From contig CALDLA010000177.1 in NCBI GenBank assembly GCA_937898415.1, positions 1 to 26,696 of the forward strand: DNA of 26,696 nt. Direction: 5' to 3'. Every line of letters starts with the position of its first letter. Within the stretch, counting starts at the first letter, position 1. The DNA is from an uncultured Prevotellaceae bacterium (GTDB lineage Bacteria; Bacteroidota; Bacteroidia; Bacteroidales; Bacteroidaceae). The position numbers and the translations under genes are program-made. Shown here in pieces: positions 1 to 6,293 of the stretch. The notes under the pieces are model-generated. The model saw nothing but the letters and a program-made list of their open reading frames with translations, did no database searches and was not told where the DNA came from.

Positions 1-3
1 GAT

Positions 4-42
4 ATCGGTCTCGGCATTCCTGCTGAACCGCTCTTCCGATCT
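4..42 (+). other. Illumina paired-end adapter sequence (artefact)
   Basis: Bases 4 to 42 match the 3' part of the Illumina paired-end PCR primer 2.0, ending in the characteristic GCTCTTCCGATCT. It is not genomic DNA. It marks the end of an assembled contig where read trimming failed. Bases 1-3 differ from the primer at one position and are probably also artefact. Confidence 0.95.
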
Positions 43-296
43 AGAGATACTCGAACTCTTCTCGCTTGCCAGAGCAAGAACTTCGCAGACGGTAAATGCA
101 ACTGCGTCACAGTGTCACTGCGTCACAGCGAAGATCATGGGGACGGTTCTACTAATTACTTTTTGCTTCTCACATCCACAGAGCGTGAACTTTTGCCAAT
201 TTTCACCCAATCCTCGCGAAAGCTGGGATAAGTCAGTATGTAAACGTAGCCAGGTTCTTTGTTGCATTTAACTCATTATTTCCATAGGGAGCCCGA
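43..296. other. Non-coding stretch downstream of the fic remnant
   Basis: No convincing gene is seen. The stretch contains an imperfect tandem repeat of period 16 (CTGCGTCACAG at 102-112 and again at 118-128) and a weak inverted repeat CTTGC/GCAAG near 64-78. The rest shows nothing recognisable. Because it borders an adapter-contaminated contig end, the first bases may be less reliable. Confidence 0.5.
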
Positions 297-883
297 CTAT
301 TTTTTCAATATTTTCCAATAACCTGTTTTGTTACCTCCTATACGTTCTATGATGGCCACGAAGGATGGAGATATGTTTACGAACAATTCTGTCGCTGATG
401 CCTAAACGACTGCCAACAGTCCCTGCTGAAGCATGCACATCAGCCTTTAATTCCAGATACACATCCCATACAGCATCAGAAAGTCCGGGAAATTGCAGCC
501 TAAGTTTATTAGGAACTTTATTAGGAACTTTTTCTGGCAATCTATCGGACAACGGTTCACCCTGATGTTCCTTCAGGGTTTTGTAGATTTCATTGAGCAT
601 GAAATCGATAAAGGGTCCTGACTGACCCGCATTGCTGCTAGCTGTTATGGAACGTTTGAGCCAATCAAAGAGGTCGCGCACTTCATCCTCCGAAAGCGTA
701 TTGCCCCTCAATGGCCAATGACGAGTGAATGGTCTTGATACGGTTCGCCTTGCGCAGACGCAGCCCATCTTCCTGTTCTAAGCGAATGGCATAGCGTTCT
801 ATCTGCGCTGAAATCTCTGCTATCAGATTGATAGCCTCCGCACTAACTATAAATGGTGGTATATATGTTGGCCCTTTGCTCAT
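297..883 (-). pseudogene. Fic family protein, degraded remnant
   Basis: The N-terminal part (from ATG at 883) reads MSKGPTYIPPF..., then a helical stretch ending in SSLAIEG, which fits the Fic inhibitory motif [S/T]xxxE[G/N]. Just after that an extra G in a G-run (about 706-710) shifts the frame; the continuation GNTLSEDEVRDL is in the next frame. The sequence then jumps to the region that normally follows the Fic core (SITASSNAGQSGPFIDFML) and a C-terminal winged-helix part (GSRLGISDRIVRKHISILR). The catalytic HPFxDGNGR motif and most of the Fic domain are absent. A second frameshift near 353-358 separates ISILR from the true C-terminus, IIERIGGNKTGYWKILKK, which ends at a TAG at 297-299. 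About 190 residues remain of the usual 330-370. A perfect 12-bp tandem repeat lies at 505-528 (residues PNKVPNKL). The gene would have AMPylated or otherwise modified target proteins; it cannot now. Identity is firm, and the pseudogene call depends on the two frameshifts not being sequencing errors; the core deletion is independent of them. Confidence 0.88.
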
Positions 884-900
884 AATTGTGCTTTTGCCCA

Positions 901-908
901 CAAAGATA
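901..908 (-). promoter_or_regulatory. -7 promoter element of the fic remnant
   Basis: On the minus strand this reads TATCTTTG, matching the Bacteroidota -7 consensus TANNTTTG, 17 bases before the ATG at 883. A clear -33 TTTG at the usual distance is not seen. Its position means the upstream in-frame extension to 943 crosses the promoter and is unlikely to be translated. Confidence 0.5.
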
Positions 909-1268
909 GCAAAAAAATCGATAACGTGGAAAGAAATTGGCAAAAAAGTGACAAGTGAACCTATTTTTTGGCGGTTCTCGCCAAGTTTGGCAGCATCAAG
1001 GGCATCAATTTTGATTATTACGTGACGGATATGGACTTCAAATAATGAATATACCTCTACAAAATGTGAAATATCTTATTGTAAATGAATAAGTTACTAT
1101 AGTATATACTTCTACTTTGCTTCTATATATCATCTACTTATCATCTACTTACACGCTACCCTATTCCAATTAAGAGAAGGGGCAGATAAGTGGCATCGTT
1201 TTAGGCTACAAATATATCTCTCCCGTGGGCGAGAAAAATTTCTCTCGTGGGAGCGCAAATTTTTATCT
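909..1268. other. AT-rich intergenic region
   Basis: No gene is supported in these roughly 360 bases between the fic remnant and the cobL stop codon. The stretch holds a short direct repeat (TCATCTACTTA at 1130-1140 and 1141-1151) and a tandem/hairpin element at 1219-1262 annotated separately. Base composition is clearly more AT-rich than the coding regions to the right. Confidence 0.6.
1219..1262. repeat. Tandem 22-bp repeat that also forms a hairpin
   Basis: Two imperfect 22-bp units (1219-1240 and 1241-1262) share the core TC-C/T-CGTGGG. Together they form an interrupted stem: CTCCC (1220-1224) pairs with GGGAG (1249-1253), and GAGAAA (1231-1236) with TTTCTC (1239-1244). It lies just downstream of the cobL stop codon, so it could act as a terminator or 3' end hairpin for the minus-strand cob operon. 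No strong T-run follows on that strand. Confidence 0.6.
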
Positions 1269-2552
1269 TCATTTGATGCAAAAATTTGTGTTCACGGTGT
1301 TTTCCTTTAATGTGCCCTTCAAGATTTCTATGGGATTGTAGTCGTTGAGCTGGATGCGAAGGGGCGGCGCTTGACGGAGGTTGAGGGCGGCGCAGGCCTC
1401 GTCCCATAACTGGCGGCTGACGGTGGGGACTTTGGGACTGGTGACGCTGTTGAAGACGATGATGCCGTCGTCAGTCAGAACGGTCAGCACCTTGGCCATG
1501 ATTTCCCTGAGACGACCGCCGTGACCTCCGATAAAGACGGCATCAGGACGGGGAAGTCCGCTGACGTCTGTTGTGAGGAAGTCGCCGATATGCACGTCGA
1601 TGCCTGGTGTACCCAAACGGCGGGCGTTCTCAGCGATGATGGCTTCGCACTCGGGCCGTATCTCGAAGCTGCAAACATGAAGATGAGGGAACTGCAGGCG
1701 GGCCTCGATGGAGACGCTGCCCGTACAGAAGCCGATGTCCCACAGCACATGGCGGCGAGGCAGTTCGAGGGCCTGCAGCGTCAGCAGTCGGATGGGCATC
1801 TTGGTAATCATCTTCTCGCGACCGTCGAGGAGTGCGAAGGCGGAGTCAGGAATGCCGAAAGGATGGGTGAAGGGTAAAGGGTGATGGCTGACAGCATCAA
1901 GAATGACGCAGTTGGGGTGGGAGTAGTCGCGACGGGCAGCCTCTTCGAGGGTGAGTGTCGTGACCTTTTCTTTCGTAGGATCCCCCAAATGTTCGCCTAC
2001 GTACATGGTATAATCCGTATAGCCATAGTCGAGCATACGCTGGGCAATGGTGGCAGGTGTATGCTCCTTGTCAGTTAGCACGCCAATCTTCCCTGCCCGT
2101 TCGATGAGTGTACGGTCGAACGCTGGCCAGGGGCGGCCCGTCAGCGATACGATACGCATATCGTGATAGGGCATCACCAGTCGGTGGGCCAGCATCTGGA
2201 GGGAGTTGAACGTTGGGTAGACCGTGATTTCCGCTTCTGGCATCTTCCGCTTGATGGTGTTGGCAAAGCCGAAGAAGAGCGGGTCGCCGCTGGCGAAGAC
2301 GATGATGGGAAGTGAGAAGTGGGAAGTGAAAAGTGAAAAGTGGGAAGTGGGAAGTGAAAAGTATTGCTCGAAGACGGCATCGAGGGGAACGGTGATGTCT
2401 ATCCACTCAGCATCGGCAGGCAGCAAGGAGGCTACAATCTCGTGGTGGCGCTTGCCGCCTGAGAACACCTTCCCTTGACGTATGACGTCCAGCACCTCTG
2501 GTGGGAACCACGGTGACGGATGATCAGTAACACCTATAATGATAAACTTCAT
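1269..2552 (-). CDS. cobL: Precorrin-6Y C5,15-methyltransferase, decarboxylating (CbiE-CbiT fusion)
   Basis: This is a 427-residue two-domain enzyme of corrin ring synthesis that methylates C5 and C15 and decarboxylates the C12 acetate side chain, using S-adenosylmethionine. The CbiE domain (about 1-215) shows ASGDPLFFG (residues 87-95) and the SLTGRP segment. The CbiT domain (about 232-427) shows the methyltransferase motif WDIGFCTGSVSIEA, with a Cys where a Gly is usual, and the ITKMPIRLLTLQAL lead-in. The start codon overlaps the stop codon of the preceding cobJ-cobH gene by four bases (ATGA), so they are co-transcribed. Two oddities are visible: residues about 64-82 (SLPTSHFSLFTSHFSLP) are encoded by eight 7-nt repeats inserted before the strand that leads into ASGDPLFFG, and the CbiE/CbiT linker (about 223-229) is encoded by three 7-nt units of another type. 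Whether the enzyme remains active is not visible. Family assignment is firm. Confidence 0.95.
   Translation of the reverse strand: MKFIIIGVTDHPSPWFPPEVLDVIRQGKVFSGGKRHHEIVASLLPADAEWIDITVPLDAVFEQYFSLPTSHFSLFTSHFSLPIIVFASGDPLFFGFANTIKRKMPEAEITVYPTFNSLQMLAHRLVMPYHDMRIVSLTGRPWPAFDRTLIERAGKIGVLTDKEHTPATIAQRMLDYGYTDYTMYVGEHLGDPTKEKVTTLTLEEAARRDYSHPNCVILDAVSHHPLPFTHPFGIPDSAFALLDGREKMITKMPIRLLTLQALELPRRHVLWDIGFCTGSVSIEARLQFPHLHVCSFEIRPECEAIIAENARRLGTPGIDVHIGDFLTTDVSGLPRPDAVFIGGHGGRLREIMAKVLTVLTDDGIIVFNSVTSPKVPTVSRQLWDEACAALNLRQAPPLRIQLNDYNPIEILKGTLKENTVNTNFCIK
1865..1885. repeat. Three heptamers in the CbiE/CbiT linker of cobL
   Basis: GGGTGAA, GGGTAAA and GGGTGAT follow each other without gaps (plus-strand reading). 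They encode part of the proline- and histidine-rich linker HHPLPFTHPF between the CbiE and CbiT domains of cobL. The tract is 21 bases long, so its total length keeps the frame, though a single-unit change would not. Confidence 0.7.
2307..2362. repeat. Eight-unit heptamer tract inside cobL
   Basis: Fifty-six bases divide exactly into eight units of 7, read on the plus strand as GGGAAGT, GAGAAGT or GAAAAGT. On the cobL coding strand the units are CTTTTCA, CTTCCCA or CTTCTCA. Translation gives a 7-residue periodicity (FSLPTSH, FSLFTSH), because three heptamers make 21 bases. The unit CTTTTCA also occurs in the tracts at 3191 and 26589. Confidence 0.95.
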
Positions 2553-3952
2553 AAGTCACGACCTGGTTTGAGTTGTGCCGCATCGTCGAAGGTCAGGATG
2601 GCGTTGCAGAGCGTGGCGGCAAGGTTGCTGCCACCTTTACGGCCCTCGACGATGATCTTGGGAATATCCTTGAACGGCTTCACCATGTGTTTTGACTCAC
2701 GGACATGCACAAAGCCGACGGGGGCGGCGATGATGCCGGCAGGATGAGCCCTGCCCTTACGAATGAGGTCGCAGAGTTCCATCAGTGCCGTAGGGGCGTT
2801 GCCAAAGGCGAAGAGTGCATCAGGATGCTCCTCGACGGCCAGACGGATGCCGGCCTGGGTGCGGGTGATGTTATTGGCAGAGGCAAACGCTGCCACACTG
2901 GAATCGTTGAGGTAGCATTTTGCCTCAATGCCCAAACGGCTAAGGGCGCCCTTACGGATGCCGCTCGTCACCATTGTCACGTCAGTCACGATGGTCTTCA
3001 ATGTGCCGTCTTTCACCCTATTGTATAAAGCCTCCACAGCCCCAGGGTCAGTATAGAGAATGTTCTCCATATCGAAGTCGGCAGTTGTATGGATGGCGTG
3101 TAGCAATGCCCATTGATGGTCTAAGGCATAGTCACCCTTCAATTCACCAAGAATGGTGCGGAAGGATTCTATCATGATAGAGGCCCCTAACTTTTCACTT
3201 TTCACTTCACACTTTTCACTTCTATAGTATCCGCGAGGCGTAATCATTTTTCCATCAGCGATATAGGACTGCGAGTTGCCAATGATAATGACTGTAAACA
3301 TATCCACGTCCTCAGGGTCGAACTGACTGAGTGTTGTCACCTTCACCGTCTGTTCTTCACGCCCAGCCTGACGGACATAGCCCACAGCAGTATCGGCAGA
3401 ACGATACTTCAAGAACAACTCCTGCAAGCGATAAAGTTGCCAATAGCGTCCATGCGACTTCGGATTGTAGACGGCTGTCACGAAGTCGCCCACGGCGGCA
3501 GCCTTGATGCGGCGTTCTATCACCTCCCAAGGCGTCATCAGGTCACTCAGCGAGATGATGCACATATCATGACCAATGGGAGCCCCCAAGAGCGATGCTG
3601 CCTTCTGGAAGGCTGAAATGCCAGGAAGCGAAACAATCTCAATGTCCGACTGTCGTTCACGGGCCATCTCATAGATGAGGGGCGTCATTCCGTAGATGCC
3701 GGCATCGCCTGAAGAGATGACCACGACGGTCTTCCCCTGTTCCGCCAAAAGGAAAGCCTGCTCAGCCCGCTCACGCTCCTTCTTCATGCCCGTGTCGATA
3801 CACTCGCAGCCTGCCTTCACATACGTCTCGATAAACTGGAAGTAGTACTTATATCCCACAATGACATCCGCCTCGCGTACTGCTTCCAGCACGGCAGGAG
3901 TGATGTCCTCTTTACTGCCAGGTCCAATGCCTGCTACAATGATTTTTCCCAT
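2549..3952 (-). CDS. cobJ: Precorrin-3B C17-methyltransferase / precorrin-8X methylmutase fusion (CobJ-CobH, CbiH-CbiC)
   Basis: This 467-residue fusion would carry out two steps of corrin synthesis: C17 methylation with ring contraction, and the methyl shift that makes hydrogenobyrinate/cobyrinate. The N-terminal CobJ domain (about 1-243) begins MGKIIVAGIGPGS and has SSGDAGIYGM, SLPGISAF and AVYNPKS, all normal for this SAM methyltransferase family. The C-terminal CobH/CbiC domain (about 256-467) has the expected VTDVTMVTSGIRKG, FGNAPTAL and PAGIIAAPVGFV. The linker SEKCEVKSEKL is encoded by 7-nt repeats. ATG at 3952 was chosen because the family starts there; the open frame runs on to 4183, but that extension is antisense to the cobalamin riboswitch and has no family match. 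The gene overlaps cobL by four bases. Other pathway genes (cobI, cobM, cbiG, cbiD types) are not in the window. Confidence 0.93.
   Translation of the reverse strand: MGKIIVAGIGPGSKEDITPAVLEAVREADVIVGYKYYFQFIETYVKAGCECIDTGMKKERERAEQAFLLAEQGKTVVVISSGDAGIYGMTPLIYEMARERQSDIEIVSLPGISAFQKAASLLGAPIGHDMCIISLSDLMTPWEVIERRIKAAAVGDFVTAVYNPKSHGRYWQLYRLQELFLKYRSADTAVGYVRQAGREEQTVKVTTLSQFDPEDVDMFTVIIIGNSQSYIADGKMITPRGYYRSEKCEVKSEKLGASIMIESFRTILGELKGDYALDHQWALLHAIHTTADFDMENILYTDPGAVEALYNRVKDGTLKTIVTDVTMVTSGIRKGALSRLGIEAKCYLNDSSVAAFASANNITRTQAGIRLAVEEHPDALFAFGNAPTALMELCDLIRKGRAHPAGIIAAPVGFVHVRESKHMVKPFKDIPKIIVEGRKGGSNLAATLCNAILTFDDAAQLKPGRDL
3191..3222. repeat. Heptamer tract in the CobJ-CobH linker
   Basis: The plus strand reads CTTTTCA, CTTTTCA, CTTCACA, CTTTTCA and a partial CTTC. 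The gene lies on the other strand, so the tract encodes the polar linker SEKCEVKSEKL. It is located exactly at the boundary of the two enzyme domains, unlike the cobL tract where the pyrimidine-rich strand is the coding strand. Confidence 0.9.
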
Positions 3953-3960
3953 ATCTGCTG

Positions 3961-3992
3961 CAAAAATATAAAAAAAGGCTCGAAATGACAAA
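3961..3992 (-). promoter_or_regulatory. Promoter of the cobJ-cobL operon
   Basis: On the minus strand TTTG (3992-3989) is followed after 20 bases by TATTTTTG (3968-3961). This is a good match to the Bacteroidota consensus TTTG-N19-21-TANNTTTG. The -7 element ends only 8 bases before the ATG at 3952, so the predicted transcript would have almost no leader. The promoter is separate from, and divergent to, the riboswitch-controlled uptake operon. Confidence 0.5.
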
Positions 3993-4011
3993 TGATTTGG
4001 AAAAAACTTTG

Positions 4012-4019
4012 TAACTTTG
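4012..4019 (+). promoter_or_regulatory. -7 promoter element of the B12 uptake operon
   Basis: TAACTTTG matches TANNTTTG and sits just upstream of the riboswitch, predicting transcription from about 4025. A TTTG lies at 3996-3999, 12 bases upstream, which is shorter than the usual spacing, so the -33 element is uncertain. Confidence 0.6.
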
Positions 4020-4029
4020 CACCCGCTTT

Positions 4030-4245
4030 GCCGGAAAAGGGAACGTTTTCGTAAGCCGAAGGTAGAGACAAGTTTACTTGTACGCTGCTGAGGCAAGAAA
4101 AGGTCCACGTAATGAACCGGGTGAGAGTCCCCGACTGTCCCGCAGCTGTAAGCCCTCGTTGCAGCCAGCGTCCATGATGCCACTGATATTATTGGGAAGG
4201 CGGACGCAGGTGGAAGGGTAAAGTCAGAAGACCTGCCGGCACGAG
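4030..4245 (+). promoter_or_regulatory. Cobalamin riboswitch
   Basis: The conserved landmarks of the adenosylcobalamin-type riboswitch appear in order: GGTGAGAGTCC (about 4120-4130), the B12 box region GTCCCGCAGCTGTAAGC (4137-4153), GCCACTG (4179-4185), GGGAAGGCGG (about 4195-4203) and GTCAGAAGACCTGCC (4223-4237). It lies between the predicted start of transcription and the btuB start codon, and should shut down the uptake operon when cobalamin is plentiful. The expression platform is probably in 4238-4307; no clear terminator with a T-run is seen there, which would favour translational control. Outer boundaries are approximate. Confidence 0.95.
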
Positions 4246-4294
4246 CTGAAAAGTCTCCATCGACCTCTGGGGTTAGGCTTTGGGGACGAAAGAT

Positions 4295-4321
4295 GTGATA
4301 AGTGAAAATGAAGAGTGAAAG
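4295..4321. repeat. Degenerate heptamers spanning the btuB start codon
   Basis: The sequence divides into GTGATAA, GTGAAA, ATGAAGA and GTGAAAG, a decayed version of the GTGARAA heptamer seen elsewhere (three 7-nt units and one of 6). The btuB ATG at 4308 is the first three bases of one unit. It is more degenerate than the other tracts, so the assignment is less certain. Confidence 0.55.
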
Positions 4322-6287
4322 GCTATTTGTTAGCTTTTGGCTGCTTGCTGTGAGTTCCTGGTCAGCGGCTCAAGTTGTATTGACGGACACGCTGCAGGAG
4401 GTGACGGTGACAGAGACGCGCCACAGTCACGCGCTGAAGAGTACGGCTCCGATGCACGTGATTGATCGTCACGACATGTCGGTGATGGGTATCACGGATA
4501 TGGCCGACGCCCTGCACCGTCTGCCAGGCATCACCCTGCGCGACTACGGCGGAGCGGGCGGCATGAAGACGGTCAGCGTGCGCGGATTCGGCACGAAGCA
4601 CACAGGCGTCTCCTACGACGGCGTGATGCTGTCGGAGTGCCAGAGCGGCGAGATTGACCTGTCGCGCTACTCATTGGACAACGTGGCACACCTGACGCTG
4701 ACCATCGGCGACAACGACGACATCTTTATCCCTGCACGTAACGCAACGACGCCCGCCACCATCAGCATCAGCACGTGGCAGATGGCCCACGACCGCCGGC
4801 AGGAAAGGCTACGGGTAGGCGAACATCGTTCGGGAATGCTGACGGCGCAGGTGAAGACGGGCTCCTTCGGCTACGTCAGTCCCTACCTGCGCTATGAGCA
4901 GCGGCTGTCGGACAACCTTGTGATGTCGGCCATCGGCGAGTATGTCTATGCTGAGAACGACTACCCCTACACCATCAAGAACGGCATTGAGACCATCCAC
5001 GACCGCCGCCGCAACAGCCGCATGAACCAAGGACATGCGGAACTGAACTTCCGCTACAAAGACAAACTCAGCGGCAAGCTGTACTACTACGACAACGACC
5101 GCCAACTGCCAGGGATGGTGTTCTACTACAGCAACACCAGCCGCGAGACGCTGCGCGACCGTAACCTGTTCGGACAACTGAACTACCAGACGATGTGGAA
5201 TGAGCATCTGTCTATGAAGGTATTGGCGAAGGCAAACTGGACGGCCTCACTCTACGACGACGGCATGGTGGCCAACTGGTCGCAGGACGGCGACTACTAC
5301 CAGCGTGAGGCCTACACGTCGGCCTGTCTGCTCTACACGCCACTGAGCAACTGGGTATTCGACTACTCGGCCGACTACGCCTACAACAACCTCAACTCCT
5401 CGCTGCCCACCGACACGCGGCCCTACCGTAACACCGTGCTGCAGTCGGCAACGGCCAAGTACCACACGGAACGGCTGACGGTGATGGGGCGGCTGCTGTA
5501 CTCGCTCTATCTGAACGATGCCAAGGACGATGAAGGGGCAAACAACATGCGACGCCTGTCGCCGTCGCTGAGCCTCAGCTACGCCGTCAGTCCCAGCTTG
5601 CGAATACGGGCCTCGTATAAGGACATCTTCCGTGCGCCGACGTTCAACGAGAACTACTTCTTCCACTATGGCAGCAAGGACCTGAAGGCAGAGGACACGC
5701 AGCAGCTGAACCTGGGGGTGACGTTTTTGAGAGAGGAGAGATTTTCTATGACGGCCACCGCCGACCTTTACTATAATAAGGTGAAGGACATGATTCAGGG
5801 CGTACCCTACAACATGTTCGTCTGGACGTGCATCAACATCGGAAAGGTCGAAGTACTGGGGTTCGACGCTACGCTGAAGGCGGCCCAACACATCGGGCGC
5901 CACACGCTGACAGCCAATGCGAACTACAGTCTGCAACGGGCGCGCAACCGCACGAACCCAGAGTCACCCTTCTACGACAACCAGATAGCCTACCTGCCGC
6001 TGCACTCAGGCGCTGCCTCGCTGAGCTGGGAGAACCCGTGGGTACACGTGGTGGTGAGCGGCCACGGCGTCAGCGAGCGCTGGGCCAGCAACGAGCACTT
6101 AGAAGGCACCAACATTGCCGGCTACAGCGAACTGGGCGTCACACTGTGGCGGCAGTTCCACATCGGCCGTACAAAGGCAGAAGCGCGCTTCGACGTGAAG
6201 AACCTGACGGACAAGCAATATGAGATTGTACGCAGCTACCCCATGCCGGGGAGGAGTTGGCAACTAACGTTTAACATCAAATATTAA
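4308..6287 (+). CDS. btuB: TonB-dependent outer membrane receptor for cobalamin (BtuB-like)
   Basis: The product is a 659-residue outer membrane transporter that would import cobalamin with energy from TonB. A signal peptide (MKSERLFVSFWLLAVSSWSAAQ) is followed by a TonB-box-like DTLQEVTV, a plug domain (about 40-150, with VSVRGFGTKHTGVSYDG) and a beta-barrel ending in an aromatic residue (FNIKY). ATG at 4308 was preferred over the in-frame GTG at 4302 as the more usual start codon. The upstream cobalamin riboswitch and the btuG, btuF and btuC genes directly downstream support the B12 substrate; the sequence alone would only say TonB-dependent receptor. The gap to btuG is six bases. Confidence 0.93.
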   Translation: MKSERLFVSFWLLAVSSWSAAQVVLTDTLQEVTVTETRHSHALKSTAPMHVIDRHDMSVMGITDMADALHRLPGITLRDYGGAGGMKTVSVRGFGTKHTGVSYDGVMLSECQSGEIDLSRYSLDNVAHLTLTIGDNDDIFIPARNATTPATISISTWQMAHDRRQERLRVGEHRSGMLTAQVKTGSFGYVSPYLRYEQRLSDNLVMSAIGEYVYAENDYPYTIKNGIETIHDRRRNSRMNQGHAELNFRYKDKLSGKLYYYDNDRQLPGMVFYYSNTSRETLRDRNLFGQLNYQTMWNEHLSMKVLAKANWTASLYDDGMVANWSQDGDYYQREAYTSACLLYTPLSNWVFDYSADYAYNNLNSSLPTDTRPYRNTVLQSATAKYHTERLTVMGRLLYSLYLNDAKDDEGANNMRRLSPSLSLSYAVSPSLRIRASYKDIFRAPTFNENYFFHYGSKDLKAEDTQQLNLGVTFLREERFSMTATADLYYNKVKDMIQGVPYNMFVWTCINIGKVEVLGFDATLKAAQHIGRHTLTANANYSLQRARNRTNPESPFYDNQIAYLPLHSGAASLSWENPWVHVVVSGHGVSERWASNEHLEGTNIAGYSELGVTLWRQFHIGRTKAEARFDVKNLTDKQYEIVRSYPMPGRSWQLTFNIKY

Positions 6288-6293
6288 AGCATT

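Noticed and set aside
3953..4183. N-terminal extension of the cobJ-cobH open frame
   Set aside because: It is antisense to the cobalamin riboswitch, crosses the predicted promoter and has no family resemblance; CobJ proteins begin at the MGKIIVAG start.
5247..5936. 229-residue minus-strand open frame inside btuB
   Set aside because: Antisense shadow, rich in Val and Arg, no start signal or motif.
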